Shown here piece by piece: positions 22,501 through 35,831 of a DNA stretch of 64,000 nucleotides. Source of the stretch: Sphaerosporella brunnea (Eukaryota > Ascomycota > Pezizomycetes > Pezizales > Pyronemataceae); NCBI GenBank assembly GCA_008704415.1, contig VXIS01000108.1:1-64000 (forward strand). Reading direction: 5' to 3'. The notes beneath the pieces were generated by a model. It had not been told where the DNA came from. It made no database searches and saw only the letters and a program-made list of their open reading frames with translations. How positions within the stretch are numbered: position 1 is the stretch's first letter; the number at the start of each line of letters is the position of its first letter. The translations under genes were made by a program, and so were the position numbers.

Positions 22501-25500
22501 CCGGCGAAACAAACCACATGACGGTCAACCAATGATATCGGCAGCAAGGTAAAAATTCTTCCCGCTTTTGCACTTTTGTGCTCTGCACTTCTGTGTCTTC
22601 AATCTCTGCCCAGACATCTCACTCTCGTCTTGGTCGTTGGCGCCTGTCGCAGCACGGACCTCAGTTAATAGTCCAACACCGCGGCAACTTATCCCTGATG
22701 CCTATCATTGAACATCTAATGGCACCGTCCAATCAGCAGCGAGCATCCACAACCGCGTACTCGAGGCACCGCCATCACCGTTCCACTATCATCTCACCAA
22801 GTCTCGTTGAAGTTTTCGAGATGTCTCAAGCGGCCGGCAGAACCTCACAGATGAGACATTCACTGCCGGCTTCCGGCGCCAGCACAATTTGCTAGCTAGT
22901 AGCCCAAGCACTCCATCTTCACACCCTTCACCACCGTCCTCCTCGTACTTCTCTACGAGTTAGAACATTCTTACACACTCATTTACGGTACACCGAACCA
23001 GGCTTTCACGACTTTCGGGCACATACGGGGACTGACCAGAACCACGGCACTGTTAGAGGCCTGCTTTGTTCGTTTTCTGCCCACTATGGTCCACACCCAT
23101 CGATGGATGACGGACGGGCCTTTGCCAGGGGCAGTGAGTGGATGGCAATACGTACGTGAGCACATGTGTTTTCACCAATATCCATCCCCAGTCTCGCCTC
23201 TCGGTGCTAACTGGAGAGTGTATAGCACGACAGCTCTACGGGCGGCTTCATTTCTCGACCACTGCCCCAGGCCATAACTTTCCTTTGCTCCCAATTCTTC
23301 GTTGTAACTCTCTACCGGGTTGTGGCGTTACTGCGCTTACCGCAACAGCTGTCACCAACGGCTGGCTTGAAGTCACATTCCGAAGATGACGCATGAACTT
23401 TAAAGCCTGATCCGGGAACGCAAACATGAGGCCGAAATATAGAATGCCGATGTCCTGTCTCCGAGGACTTCTGCGTTCAACTACCTTGTCTCGAATTCAG
23501 GTCTTCCGATGTCTCAGAAGCTCACCGGCACCTGGGATCTTGATGAGCTCATGCAATATTGAAACCCTCAACTGACGATACCATGATAGAGGTCAAGACG
23601 ACATACCAAATACATTATTTGTATGCGATGCCATTCTCTTGGCTCAACTTCCGGTCTTATTTTTCGCTCAAATGGACCGCGTTTGAAATCTATCTGAGTT
23701 TCACTGACTGGGTTTGAGCGCTGTTGGCAAGCGATGTAGCCCAGCAAATCCAAATGCGATCTATGGGGGCTCCTTCAGTCCTGTAAGATTGGCTCGAAGG
23801 ATCATGCGGTCGCCTTTTGAGAGACATCGAGAGCACCACATTTTGCAGAAACACAATTGATAAAACCTTCTTCATCAATCGCAGCTCTACATACATACAT
23901 GGCGGTCCGCGCACATCAGTTTTATAGCGTCGGCCGCAGTGTATGCCAGCAATCCCGAATAAGCTAATCTCGCTGTTCCCGATGTCATCGGCTACTGAAC
24001 ATTAAGCCCAGCCATCAGATACCGAAGAGTTCTTACCCTCTATCTGTTCTTGGATTTTAATATCCCACTTCACAGTAGCTCTCCCGACATTACTAATCAT
24101 TAACGAATCTTCCGGAACACTTTTGTGTTTTTCCAGCCTATGTACATTTATTCGTCGACCTTACCTCTGTCACAGAGCCGCGTCAAAGCCCAGTCAGAAC
24201 AACCGCAAAACCCAAAACGTTGATTCAGAGCAAAGTCGGTGCGAAATCGAGGGACATCGGGGTTCCTGTTTCATCTTTTGTCACGGTGTCAACAGATTTT
24301 TCCCCGGTACGTGCGTGCATGCGCATGCTCAAACGCCGTGCCGCTGCCGCCTACCTTGTCAATCAATCACTCAATAAATCAATAAATCGATAACCTTGCC
24401 CTGAGCGGACCGCCGAAGACTGCCAGTGGTCAACCCTTTCATCTCTTAAACCCCTGGTTCTCCATTTTCCTCAACAAAAAATTCGTTCGACTTCATTGCA
24501 AGGTATTTGTTATTCAGATTCCGGAGGTTGAATAGGAAAATGGCGGCTACAGGTGGCGGTAAAGCTCTAGAGTTTCTGTGCGAGGTACGGGATATGGAAG
24601 GTGCTCCCGCGGCTATGGCGGATATCTAACCCCCCCTTTTCACTCGCTGGGACGTGATTTTTTGTCCCCAGACGCGATAGGATGACGGGTGATTTTTTGT
24701 GAGGGGGAGTCTACGATCTGCTGCTTGCCACTCCTTCTTTTACCACTGTTTGCTAGATAGTTACAAACAAAAGCAGTTGCAAACAATGTTTCGGTGAGAA
24801 AAGGGTAAGTGAGTCTTTGCCGTGCGCTGGTGTGTCTAATAGGATCTGAGAGCTCACAGTTGAGGCACATGTACACAGCCCAGGTGAACGAACAGCCGGT
24901 GTTCTGGACGTTTTAGCAGTAGCAGAAAAGAGAGTCCACCAACACCATCTAAATATCCCATCAGATGTGTTCACCCAGCACCTTCTCGAGCTTCCCATTG
25001 CCGCTTTCCACCCAGCTCGAGATTCACCAACTGTATCTATAGTTGGACTTCTTGGTCGGTGGTTTCCTTTTGGTGAGCGGATGATGACAGGTGAAAATAC
25101 GCAATTTAACATATCGAGAAATGGAAACTGGAAAGTGCAGTCAGTCTTCAAGCTCTCGGAAAATCCAGAAGCACCCGCGACCACAGTCATGTCTTAATGT
25201 GGGAATTCGTCGACATGTCATGCATGATGCTCTTGTTTGGACCCGCAAGGGAGCAAGCACCCGCCTTGGTTCTGTAGCTCACAGCCAGTCGGGATCCTGA
25301 TCGCGCATCATCATTCTTGGTGAGCAGGCAGATCTTCAATCCGGTCGGCTTCCTTGTTGATCACAGGGAAGCCACGTGTGATGGGGGTGGGGTAGGAGGT
25401 GGTGATGGCCGGGACTGGGGACTGAGTCCTGAGGAGGAGGAGGAGGGGGATTTGTGAATTGAATTCAGGATTTCCCATGGTTGCGAGTGACTATACGTGT

Positions 25501-25590
25501 CTGAGCACGCCCAACACTCCCCCCCCACCCCCTCCACCTCTAAACCTCGCGTCACGACACACCCCCTCATCCATTACACACGGCGGCACA
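19501..25590. other. Second long gene-poor region
   Basis: About 6.1 kb without a supportable gene. It contains a five-unit ACTTC pentamer at about 21831-21852 and short T runs near 20032, 21000 and 21282. A 29-codon frame at 24540-24629 and a 76-codon frame at 24967-25197 show no recognisable domain and are not called. Confidence 0.5.
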
Positions 25591-26300
25591 ATGGAGCCGG
25601 AACACGTCCGCCCGCGCGTCTATTTCGACTTTTCGATTGGCAACTACAATGCGCGGCGCATAGTGATCGAGCTGTACGACGACAAAGCGCCTAAAACCTG
25701 CAAGAAGTAAGCATTTTTCCTATATTACATCTTCCACAGTCCCCCCGCCCCCAAGCTAATGAATGATGGGACAGCTTCCTCCTGCTGATCAACGGCACGC
25801 AGCCGCCGCTGAACTGCGCCGGCGCGTACCCGGGCGGGTTTCCGCGCTACATCCCCGTCTGCTACTTCGGCACAGCCGCGCACCGGCTCGTGCCGGACGT
25901 GCTCGTGCAGTTCGGCGACATGTCGCACATGGACGGACGCGGCGGGATCCTCGCGTTGGAGCAGACGCCGCCGCCGCCGCCGCCGCCGCCGACGACGGCT
26001 CCTTCCGGCCAGCCTGCTCGCCCACCGTACATGCTGCGAGTGCGCACCATGCCGTGCGAGAACCTGAAGTGGCGCCGCCTCAACGTCGCCGGCTTGGTGT
26101 GCATGGCCAGCCGCGGGCCGGACCAGGTCACGAGCCAGTTCTTCATCACTTTGGGGGACTGCGAGCACCTGGCCGAGCGCTACACCTGCTTCGGCATCGT
26201 GGTGGAGGGAATGGATGTGCTCGCCGAAATCAATCGCATCCAGGTCGATGACGATGATAGGCCCCGGATCCCCATCATTGTCATGCGCTGCGCTGAGTAA
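25591..26300 (+). CDS. Cyclophilin-type peptidyl-prolyl isomerase, divergent
   Basis: Two exons (25591-25706 and 25775-26300) encode 213 residues; the 68-nt intron has GTAAGC, GCTAAT and CAG signals. The cyclophilin fold is clear: VYFDFSIGNYNARRIVIELYDDKAPKTCKN at the start, AAHRLVPDVLVQFGDM, CMASRGPDQVTSQFFITL, and a C-terminal FGIVVEGMDVLAEINRI. Compared with human CypA, the equivalents of Arg55, Gln63 and Phe113 remain. Phe60 is Val, Met61 is Leu, Trp121 is His and His126 is Tyr. An insertion rich in proline (eight P in a row) lies before the second half. Reduced isomerase activity and poor cyclosporin binding are likely, by inference from known CypA residues. There is no signal peptide, so a cytosolic or nuclear location is expected. 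It may be a spliceosome-type or scaffold cyclophilin; I cannot name the orthologue. Confidence 0.85.
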
Positions 26301-29300
26301 GCCGGTTGGGCCTTTTTTTTTCATCTTTGGCAAAACATAGATAACGAGAGCTGCTCACATCCGGTACATTTCGAAATAAAACCAAAAAGTATGTGAGCAA
26401 AACTAAACCCTTTCAAGCAAAATAGGCAATGTAGTGAGTGAGAACCGGTGAGGATGGGCTTATTTTTGCGTTTCGGGAACCTCATGGCATTCACCCCCGG
26501 GCCCTCAACCTTTCGAGAAATTCCCCTAATTATAAGCTTGATCTTTAATAATAATAACCCATGCCAGTTCCTCCTCATTATCCTGGTATTCCTTTTCAAG
26601 CTCGATCAGAGGGGTCATCCCGCAGCTGATACCAGCGCTTTGGTTCGGTCTGTGGCCGCTCAATGACACGCATGTGTTGGCATGGATGTACGAAAGCTTG
26701 TCCGCTTTCTCGGCGCAGAGGCGGTTTCCCTTCTTGCCGTGGACCAAATTCCAAGTGGAAAATGCCCGTTCAGAGGGAGACTATGTGCAAAAGAGGCGAA
26801 GAGCTACCTGACGAGTGGCGACGCCGCAGCCTCTCCTTCAGAACGCTACAGCCTCTGTTTCCCGAGAACGCCTCCAAACAACGCCGCTCCCTCTGCAGTG
26901 TAGGTTGCTACTCTATACAGGGCTAAAAATTTATATGCATTAGAGTACGATGTCTACACCAACTCGTGCCAGTGCCGCTGGCTATGTACACTGCCTCTCA
27001 GTCATCCCCGTACATGAGGTCGTCACCGCCGAACCTGCCAAATTTTGAACCGTTGCCGAGACTCTTCACGTCACGACAATCCCCACAACATTACCTGTGG
27101 GAGATGTGCGGAAAATCCATATGCGGTGTTTTTGGGTAGTGGAAACTATCTGGAAGGTATCATGAATGATATACGTCAGCGAAAAAAACTGAGAATTCCC
27201 CTGTTTGGTGGTTTAAGTGAGGCCGAGCAAGCGAGTTAATGGAAGCATTTAAAGCTGCCCCCGGAGTTCCACCAACCCTCGCAATCCCAGCAAGAGGTGC
27301 TGGGTGAGCACTATCCAGCTATCTCTAAAAGCTAATAACCCTAGCGGTTGGCTCTCTTCAGCGAATGAAGCAGCTCCACAAAGCGAGTGATTTCCATTGA
27401 AGCAACAACCACTGTCATCCAGCACCAGAACGCCGTGCACGTCCCTTCAAGCTTGTCCGTTTCCCAAGCTTTGCAATGGTGCTATACCTATCAGCCAGCC
27501 GGCCTTTTGTGAGGTCTACAAAGCCCTGGCTGGGCTTTGATAAAAGCCCGACAGCCAACAGCCCAGCCATTGACAACACTGGGAGGAAAAGGATGCAGGG
27601 GGTTGCTCTCGGAATGCTGAGGAGCTGCAGCCCTAGATTGATCTAGTTCTTTCTTCGAAGAGAACACATGCTCCCCTTGTCTCGCTTGTGGTTGTGTTTG
27701 TTCAAGAGCTCGTTGGCGGCGGTGGTGGTGGTGCAATCGGTCGGACCGACGTTGGCAGCTCTTACTGGCCGACGAGCAATTTGCTAATTTCAATCTTGTG
27801 AGCCAAGCAGACATGTTTTAGTTGCGGAGTTCGCCAGGAAAACCGGTTTATCATAAACGATCCACGCCGAGCAGCGAGCAGCAACAAATTAGCGTCGATG
27901 AAAGCAGGTACATCCCGGCGAGTGATCCTGAGTGAGCGCCACTGCTGTGCCAGGGTATCCCCACAGGACGGTTTTGCGCAACAAACGGGATGTGCACAGC
28001 CACATTACTACCTTCAGCAGAAATAGCGGGCATAGAGTGAAAGACTTCCCTTATTTCACGATCTGGTGGTAGTTTGGAGACCGTTCGTTTGCGCGTTTAT
28101 GTCTTCTGTCTGAGCGTTGATATGATATGGTATGTAGTCAGGTAAACTGTCGAACACCACCGAGAGCAGAGTGCGGACACAACCCCGCTATGGCCGAGCC
28201 AACTGAGGCGCCATTTGAATTGGGTCAGTGAGTGATCGTATCTCAGCTGTTGGCAAGCCGCTAGACAGTTATCGATTCTGCGTTGTGTGTGTCGCACGTG
28301 AGACAGGCGAGAGCGGTTGAAAGTGGGGGGGTGTTTTTTTTTTTTTTTTTTTTTTTTTTTCTTTTTTTTTTTTTTTCTCTCTCGGTCTCCGATTGCGTGT
28401 GCGAGGGAGACTGCAGTTGATCGAGGTCAGGTGCGCGTCGTCGTCGACCAACAAGAGGGCGTGGATCGGTCAATTCAACGCAGGTGATATCCTTGGGGGT
28501 AAGAGGTAGAGTACTAGCAGAGAGCTCCCTTCGCTGCTGCTGTAACCGCCGAGACGGCGTCTGGCTGGTTGGTTGGGGCGGGTTGTGGCACTTGCACCAT
28601 TCGGGAGATTGTGCGCTGAAGCGAGGGCAGGACATCGCATGTCGTCCATCCGTCCCGCCCGCTTCCTTTCCTCGTTGCGTGTTTTTCTTTGCTTTTGCGC
28701 GTGTTGGTGGTGGTGCCGGTGATGGCCACACCACCTGCATCTGCATTTTGAAGGAGGAGGCGGGTTTCTGCTGTGCTTCATCTCGCCTGAGACGCGACTG
28801 TTTCCTCAGGTATCGACGTGCATGTTACATGCTTGTTTTTGCGACGCTGCTCTTTGTTCCCGATCTGCGCGCGTGAGAGGAAAATTTCGAAGAAAAGAAC
28901 TCACCTCTTGTGTGCACGATGGCGATCGTCGTCTGCCCACGACGGCCCGTTCTCCACTTTAGCTAGCATAGCATAGCATATGTAGCGTAGCATAGCATAG
29001 CATAACATACCCAATGTAGCATAACACCCAGCAATCATGCCCGAGAGACATACTATTTGCCCCCCCCCGTCAGCTAAGGCGATGGATACTTAGTTGATCA
29101 TTCTAGCTGTTACCCCTCCTCTCGACCAGTGCCCATCTCTCCCCAACCACCTTTGTCCAACCTCTAGATTGCGGGAGGCCCACCTCAAACATCCACCTCA
29201 TCTCCCCCCCCCCCCCCCTGCAGCAGCAAAACTCCCATCTGCATCCATCGAACCTCGAAACTCCCATCGGCCAACCTCTGCGAACGCCATCGCTGTTGCC

Positions 29301-29703
29301 CACCACGTTCGCTCCGATAGATATCCCCGTTCTTGCTGTGGGCAGTTCCGGAAAGGACAGCACGTACTTACGCACGCACCTACGCAAGCGTGCATACGCT
29401 CGTTTAAAACTCTGAGCAACGTCCACGGCCTCCAGATCCGTTTCGCGGCCTACAGCTTGGGGGGTTTGGTGGGGTTCCGAAGCGTGAAGCAGACATACCT
29501 CGTCTTGCAGCTCGTAAGGCTGGGCATCACACAGCAGCACAGGCAACAACAGCAACGCCAGCTAATCCACCACCAACACTCGACCCGACAACTCTCTACA
29601 ACTACATCTCCTCCACCTTCAACCGCTCGAGGGGCGAACTCTTTTTTCCATCAGAAAAGAGGTTGTCACGAAGAAGCCGTCGTGACGCCCAGCTCTACAC
29701 GCA
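26301..29703. other. Intergenic region with long T tract and pentamer array
   Basis: No gene is supported in about 3.4 kb. Visible structures are a nearly pure T block at 28335-28376 (26 T, one C, 15 T), an AGCAT-type pentamer array at about 28964-29010 and a 15-base C run at 29204-29218. The last 500 bases before 29704 are C/A-rich and probably include the BRO1 promoter and 5' leader. Confidence 0.55.
28964..29010. repeat. Degenerate AGCAT pentamer array
   Basis: Repeated TAGCA/AGCAT units, interrupted by ATGTAGCGT. No gene overlaps it. Confidence 0.75.
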
Positions 29704-32700
29704 ATGGTGCAGTCTCCTGCTATCAGTTGTCCTCTGAAGGTACGTACGTCATAACCCCCACCCACTCCAAACATCACCACCCCCTTCCTTCGGCGTCACT
29801 TTCATCTAGGCGGTGTATTCTCCTGTCAATTTCATGGCTACGTCGGCTTGCCACCCTCGCGAAGCGCCCACCCTGCAGGATCTCCGACCCGACGCTGTGC
29901 AGTTGCGATTTAAGCTTTTTGACAGACGGCTGGCTAACATGTGATCTGTCGGTTTTGAATAGACAACGACCGAGATCGACTGGATTGCCCCGTTAAAAGC
30001 CTACATCGCAAAGACTTACGGCGATCCGGAAAAGTACAATGAGGAGTGCGCCACGTTGAACCGGTTACGGCAGGATATGAGGGGCGCGGGGAAGGATTCG
30101 GCCGCGGGGAGAGATCTGCTGTATCGATACTATGGGCAGCTGGAGTTGTTGGATCTGCGGTTCCCCGTCGAAGAGAGAGGTGTTAGGGTCAGCTTTACTT
30201 GGTGCGTGCCGTCATTTTTTATTCCTTTCGGGGGAAGTGCAGATTGAGCGGAAGGCTTGCAGGGTGTCGATTGCCCAGACGTGATATGCTGACAGTCCGC
30301 CCGGCTGTTTAGGTACGATGCGTTCACGCACAAATCAACATCGCAGTACTCTCTCGCGTTTGAGAAGGCATCGATAATCTTCAATATCTCGGCCGTTCAC
30401 TCGTGCCATGCTGCGAACCAGAACCGGTCGGAGGAGCTCGGTGTCAAGACGGCGTTTCATTCGTTCCAAGCAGCCGCGGGAATGTTCACTTATATAAACG
30501 AGAATTTCCTTCATGCACCGTCGACAGACCTTAGTAGAGAAACCGTAAAAACTCTGATCAATATCAACCTCGCACAGGCGCAGGAAGTGTTTTTGGAGAA
30601 GTACATTGCGGAGGGCAAGAAGAGTGCGATACTGGCCAAACTAGCTGCGCAGGCGGCATTGCTGTATTCGCAGGCGGCCGAAGGCTTGCAGGAACCTTCG
30701 TTAAAGGGTGTTTTTGACAAGTCGTGGCTGACAATGATATTGGTACGATTGCCGAGTCTCGACGTCCCGTGAGAATCTGCTTGCTAAGTTGCGATTCAGG
30801 CGAAACAAGATTACATGGAGTCATTGGCCCACTATCTGCAGGCAGTTGCGGATTGTGACCATTCGAACTATGGCTTAGCGATCGCTCGGCTTCAGCTGGC
30901 GGAGGTCCTGGGCAAAGAAGCTCTACGCCAGGCACAATTGTTCCCTGCCAACCCCGCGGCGAACTCGAACCTTTCCTCCGAGACAGGTCCCGCATTGGTT
31001 CAGATCACAAAACGTCATCACGGCCTTGTTCACGAGAGGCTCGGCGAACTGGTCAAAGACAATGACTACATCTACCATCAGAATATCCCATCCGAATCTG
31101 CAATACCCCACATCCCGAAGATGCCAGCTGCCAAGGCGATTCCTGTGCAGGAGCTTTACCAAGGGCAGGATATAAACCGAATCATAGGCCCGGACATCTT
31201 CCAGAAGATTGTGCCGATGAGCGTAACGGAGAGCGCGTCCCTGTACGACGAGGAGAAGGCAAAACTCGTGCGAGCGGAGACGGAAAAGGTTGACATGGCC
31301 AATGCGGAGATGGTGGCGGCATTGGATTATCTCAAGCTGCCACACTCGTTGAAGCTATTAAAAGGTGGATTCTCGGACGCCATCGATGTTGCGGACGAGT
31401 TGAGGGACTGGTGCGCGGATATGTGTGGCAGACCAGAAAACCTGGAAACACGGTTTACGAGTTTGAAGAGTAGCAAGCGGAATATTAAGGACATCCTGGA
31501 GGCCTCATCTAAGAGTTTGGATCAGGAGGAAATATTTTGCGAGAAGATGCGTGCTAAGTACCAGGACGAGTGGACACAACAGCCCTCCAGCCGGCTCACA
31601 CAGACCCTGCGGGGTGATATTAAAAGCTATGGAGAGGCCATCGAGACGGCTGTGCAGAGCGATAATCAGCTGTGGACGCAGTACAAGCTCGTGCAGAGTG
31701 ATATCAAGGAAATGATCGTTGCCGGGCAGAATGCTGAGGATGGTGCTGTGGATCAGTTGTGGCACAGTAGGGCAAGCAAGGCCAGCCCCGACCAGGCCAA
31801 TGCACGAAATGGCGGCGAGTCACTTCTAGATGTGGATGATGGGGAGGGTGGTCCGACTGTGATGGAACAAATTCAACGGGTAGAGGATCTTCTTAAAAAG
31901 TTGAACCTCATCAAGAGGGAGCGGGCGCAAGTGCTGAAGGATTTGAAGGATATCGTAAGTTTTGCCATGAATTTGGCATGTGAAGGAGCTGACATGACGG
32001 CACAGGTTCACAACGACGATATCTCCAACGTGCTGATACTGAACAAGAAAGCTGTCCAGAACCACGAGAATGCCCTCTTCCAGAACGAACTGGAAAAGTT
32101 CCGACCGCACCAGAACAGACTTCTCCAGGCGACCCACAAGCAGTCCGCCTTGATGAAGGATTTGACCGCGGCGTACGGAGACCTTTTGCAGGACAAGCGG
32201 ATACGAGCAGAGCAGTCGAAGTACGAGGCACTCTCTCGTCAGCGCAACTCGACGCTGTCAAAGTTCAAGAAGGCATATCAGGCATTCTTGGATATCTGGG
32301 AAGGACTCGACAAAGCGCGGCAGTTCTACAATGAAATGACCGAGACGGCCGAGAGTTTGGACAAGAACGTGGATACATTTGTCAACAACCGGCGAAGTGA
32401 GGGCGCCATGCTGCTGGCGCAGATTTCGAAGGAAAAGGGCTCCGACGCGGAGCGACAGCAAAGACGGTTGAGGGAGATGATGGAGAGGGTATCGGTCAGC
32501 GGCAGTGCAGGGAGCTCGCCGGACTCGACTCGCCCGCCGCATGCGACCACGTCGCCGTCACACGCCATGAGCCCACCCACCACTCCGCGATACCCGCCGC
32601 ACCAGCAAGCGTACCCGGGCATGCACGCGGCGCCCACCCCACCTCCCCCAACGCAGGGCCAGGTTCCCCCGCCACCCCCACCTCCAGGCAGCAGCTACGG

Positions 32701-33082
32701 ATACCCTCCGAACGGCGCTCCCCAATACCCACGGCGCGAGTCGTACGGACAGCTTCCTGGGGTCCCACCGAGGCGAGAATCGTACCAGCCGCAGCCGTCG
32801 CCGGCTTTCCCGCCGAATTCCCAACAGTACCACCCGGGCCACTACTCCTCGCCGCCCGGCGGATATGCCGCCGCACCAGCCAGCAGCTATCAACAAGCGC
32901 AACCATACAATCCGAGCACTTATATACCGCCACCGCCACCACCGGGCCCACCACCGTTGCAGGGTAGACAGAGCTACGGTGTCTTGCCGGCGACGACGTA
33001 TCAGCCACAGCAGCAGCAGCAGCCGCAGCAACAGCAACAAGGCAGCGGCGATCCGTGGGCGGGTTTGGCGGGGTGGAAGTAA
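29704..33082 (+). CDS. BRO1: BRO1-domain vacuolar protein-sorting protein (ALIX homologue)
   Basis: Five exons are proposed: 29704-29739, 29963-30201, 30313-30742, 30800-31954 and 32006-33082, giving 978 residues. The N-terminus MVQSPAISCPLK joins to TTTEIDWIAPLKAYIAKTYGD and LNRLRQDMRGAGKDSAAGRD, the conserved start of fungal Bro1. The BRO1 domain fills about residues 5-390. A coiled-coil V-shaped domain follows to about 730, and the tail is Pro/Gln/Tyr-rich with many PPPPP and YPP motifs. Bro1 binds the ESCRT-III subunit Snf7 on endosomes and recruits the Doa4 deubiquitinase for multivesicular-body sorting. The last intron (31955-32005, 51 nt) has no stop and is a multiple of three, so it could be read through. 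Its GTAAGT donor and the family sequence KDI-VHNDDISNVLILNKK across the join support splicing. Intron 1 is 223 nt. Confidence 0.92.
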
Positions 33083-35831
33083 GGAGGATTCTTTTTTGCC
33101 TGTTTTTTTTTTTGTCTTTTTGGAGAGGAAAACGAGGAGCGGATTGTGTATTTGTCGGGTGCTTAGAACATGGCTTAAAGTATAACTACACTAATTCACA
33201 GTGTTTGAATTAACGTTCTGTATCTGCTCGTGACTCAACCCTCTCCTACTCAACCCTCCACCCATCACAACTTCCTCCGAGTCGCTACACAGACACAACA
33301 GCCACCATAACCACGTTCATCGCCATTCCGACCTTCTTCTCCGTCCCAACAGCGAACCACCTTCGCCGCTTCCTTTACAGCTGCCAGCGGACAGCAACGA
33401 TCCCAATCACCACTCATTACACACTTCCCATCGAACCCATGGCTGCTCACGGCGATGCGGCTACCTGCCCAGGCTACAGCGGATATCTCGAGATTAAGGA
33501 CGCAGTGGGCTCTTGCCGTTACTACTCAAACCCGCAAATACAGTCATATCGATGCCTTTTTCAATTTTCTTTTGAAGCAGATGACACGGCCGCTTGGAAG
33601 GATGTTGCTACCTTTCAGGCCACACATCTACGTGCTGTGTTTTGTAAACACACTCTTTTCCAGAAATGCAACAAAACACCCGCCTTCGAGGTGAGGTGGT
33701 GGTGGTGGTGGTGGTGGTCGGATTGATATGTAACCTTGCACTATGCCGGCCACGGACGAGTCGACGGTGTCCAGAAGGTTGCCGGCGCAGTTTGCCAACC
33801 GCTGCCCCCACACTCTCGAGCGATGATTCAGTCATGGCGATTTGAGCCACGATCTTTTCCGTTGCTGCAAGCCTGAGAGCTCGAAACCCCGAACTGTTGA
33901 AGTATTCGGCAGCGTCAAGATCGATTTTTTGCAACAGTTCTGCCGCTGGATATTGTCGGAACTGGAATATCATGTTCGATATCAAGGCCGAGTGCCTTTA
34001 TAGAGCTGACTCCGCCTCCTCCTCCTCCTCCTACTCCTACTCCTTCATGATTCTGAAAATGCCGCCGCCGCCTCGATGGGATGCCCGGATTTTACCTCCT
34101 TGTGGCAGGCGGAAACGTCACCCAGCTTGATAATCAATCAAGTGAACTACCGTGACCGCGAAACAAGAAGCCATCAGTGACGACCCTGGGTCGTCTTGCC
34201 AGATGTACCACGGAAGCAAAGACCTTCGACAGGGAAGCATGGCCGGCCAAGCATTGCACACCGAAGAAATGCTACGCAAGCCGCAAGAAGCAAAACCAAG
34301 GCAGCCCACAGGTTCTGGCATCCCGCTTCTTTCAGCCGAGACTCGGCAAGGCGCCAACACCTCGGGGCGCAGAGCCGACGACAAGTGCTGGTGGTGGTGG
34401 TGATGGTGGTGGTGCGGCAAGGGTGACATCCAGTCTCGAGACCACCTTCTTCGGATTCTGCAAGAGGTGAAAAAAGCGAACAAATGGTTTCTTTGGAAGG
34501 CGGTCAAGTCAAGGACGCGACGAAGGAAGAGAGGCAGAAGCGGTGGGCCGGTCACGCCTGCCGGCAGATGATAGGTGTACGGAAGCGGTGATGGCTTTCC
34601 TGAGCAGCACAAGGTTGGAGGAGCATGGCCCGAGAGGGGGCACGGTCTCTTCTTTCTATGTTATGACCCGCGACCGCGAACATGGTCTTTGTTATATGAT
34701 AGGACGCCCTCAAGTGTTCTGTAATAAATACCTCCCCCCCCCATTGCCGAGTTCCACAACTTGCCTTCGCTTCTGGAGTGCCGGAAGGGTGGAGTGATAA
34801 TGTGTGAGGAGGCGGCTCGGGGGAAGGGGGGGGTATTCTCCTTCTGTCGGGAACATGCGGTGCGGGAAAAAACGATGTTCCTGGGCTGGGGAGAAAAAAA
34901 AAAAAAGAAAAAAAGAAAATAGGGTGATTTGTGGCGTCGTTTGCGTTTGGAGATCTGGGCTGATCTGTGCAAGTCCACAGTTATGTGCCGGGGGAGGGGG
35001 GCTCTGGTGGGTGGGCAGTGCGCACCGGTTTTGAGCTGCGGACCCTCAGTGAGGGGGGGGGGGGTGAGTAAACGATCGTCTCGGCAAGATCTACTCGAGC
35101 TGCCCGTTCCGACGACGACGTGCCGTCTAGGGGGGGGGGGGGGGGTAATCAAAGTGGTTACGGAAAATTTTACGGAAAATCGTGCTTCTTGGCTGGCAGG
35201 ATTTCAGGCGCTTCCGTTAACTTTCTTATTTACTGTGCGAGCCACAACGAGGAACCACTGCTGGCACTAATGACTTGGTGCATATAATAATAATAATAAA
35301 ACAACAACAAAAAGATAGGTATCACGAAACAGCCTGAGGCAGAATGAAACGGGCAGCAGCATCTCCCGCCGATTGAGCAAGCATATTGAGCGGTGTTCCC
35401 GCTGGGCACGCCGGTCCAAATTTTTCCTGCAAAGCCCTGGAGTGCCTGCAAATCGCTCCAGCGTGCACGCCCTCTCTGTCTGCCGTGCCGTCTGCCCAGT
35501 TCTCGGCGCAAGCGTGTATGGTTCGGTCGAGGTTTCGCGGTGCTCGGTCGGAGGACGTTGTGCGTGCGGCTCTGTTCTCGCGAGGGACGTTTCACTAATT
35601 TTTCCGTCACGAAGTTCCGTCAACGTTGTGCGCAAAGGTGACTCCAGGTTCCGCAAAAAAAAAAAGCGCTTCCTATTGGCTACCGAGTTTCCGTAAAACT
35701 GTCCGTAAATCAAGTATGACAAACATGGCATCAATATCAAGCGTCAAAGAAACAAACTCCCTATACAAAAAGCCAGAAATCCGCACCCACCCGCATCATG
35801 ATAGAAACATTCAATTTTATATATAGAGGAA
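33083..35831. other. Intergenic region, simple repeats only
   Basis: This lies between the convergent BRO1 and mannosyltransferase genes. It holds (GGT)n blocks near 33697-33719 and 34389-34413, an A-rich stretch at 34892-34918, G runs at 35053-35064 (12) and 35130-35145 (16), and an (ATA)n/(ACA)n stretch at about 35284-35310. Open frames here lack protein-like composition. Confidence 0.55.

Noticed and set aside
24540..25197. Start codon in good context (MAATGGGKALEFLCE) followed by an apparent donor, and a downstream 76-codon frame
   Set aside because: No join yields a recognisable or longer protein; the antisense strand has an equally long frame; no domain is visible.
28261..28781. Lys- and Pro-rich frames of 100-160 codons on the minus strand
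   Set aside because: They depend on reading through a T-rich tract (poly-Lys) and lack any conserved pattern.
31955..32005. Coding segment VSFAMNLACEGADMTAQ in BRO1
   Set aside because: It has GTAAGT/ACAG ends and interrupts a conserved block; treated as a 51-nt in-frame intron.
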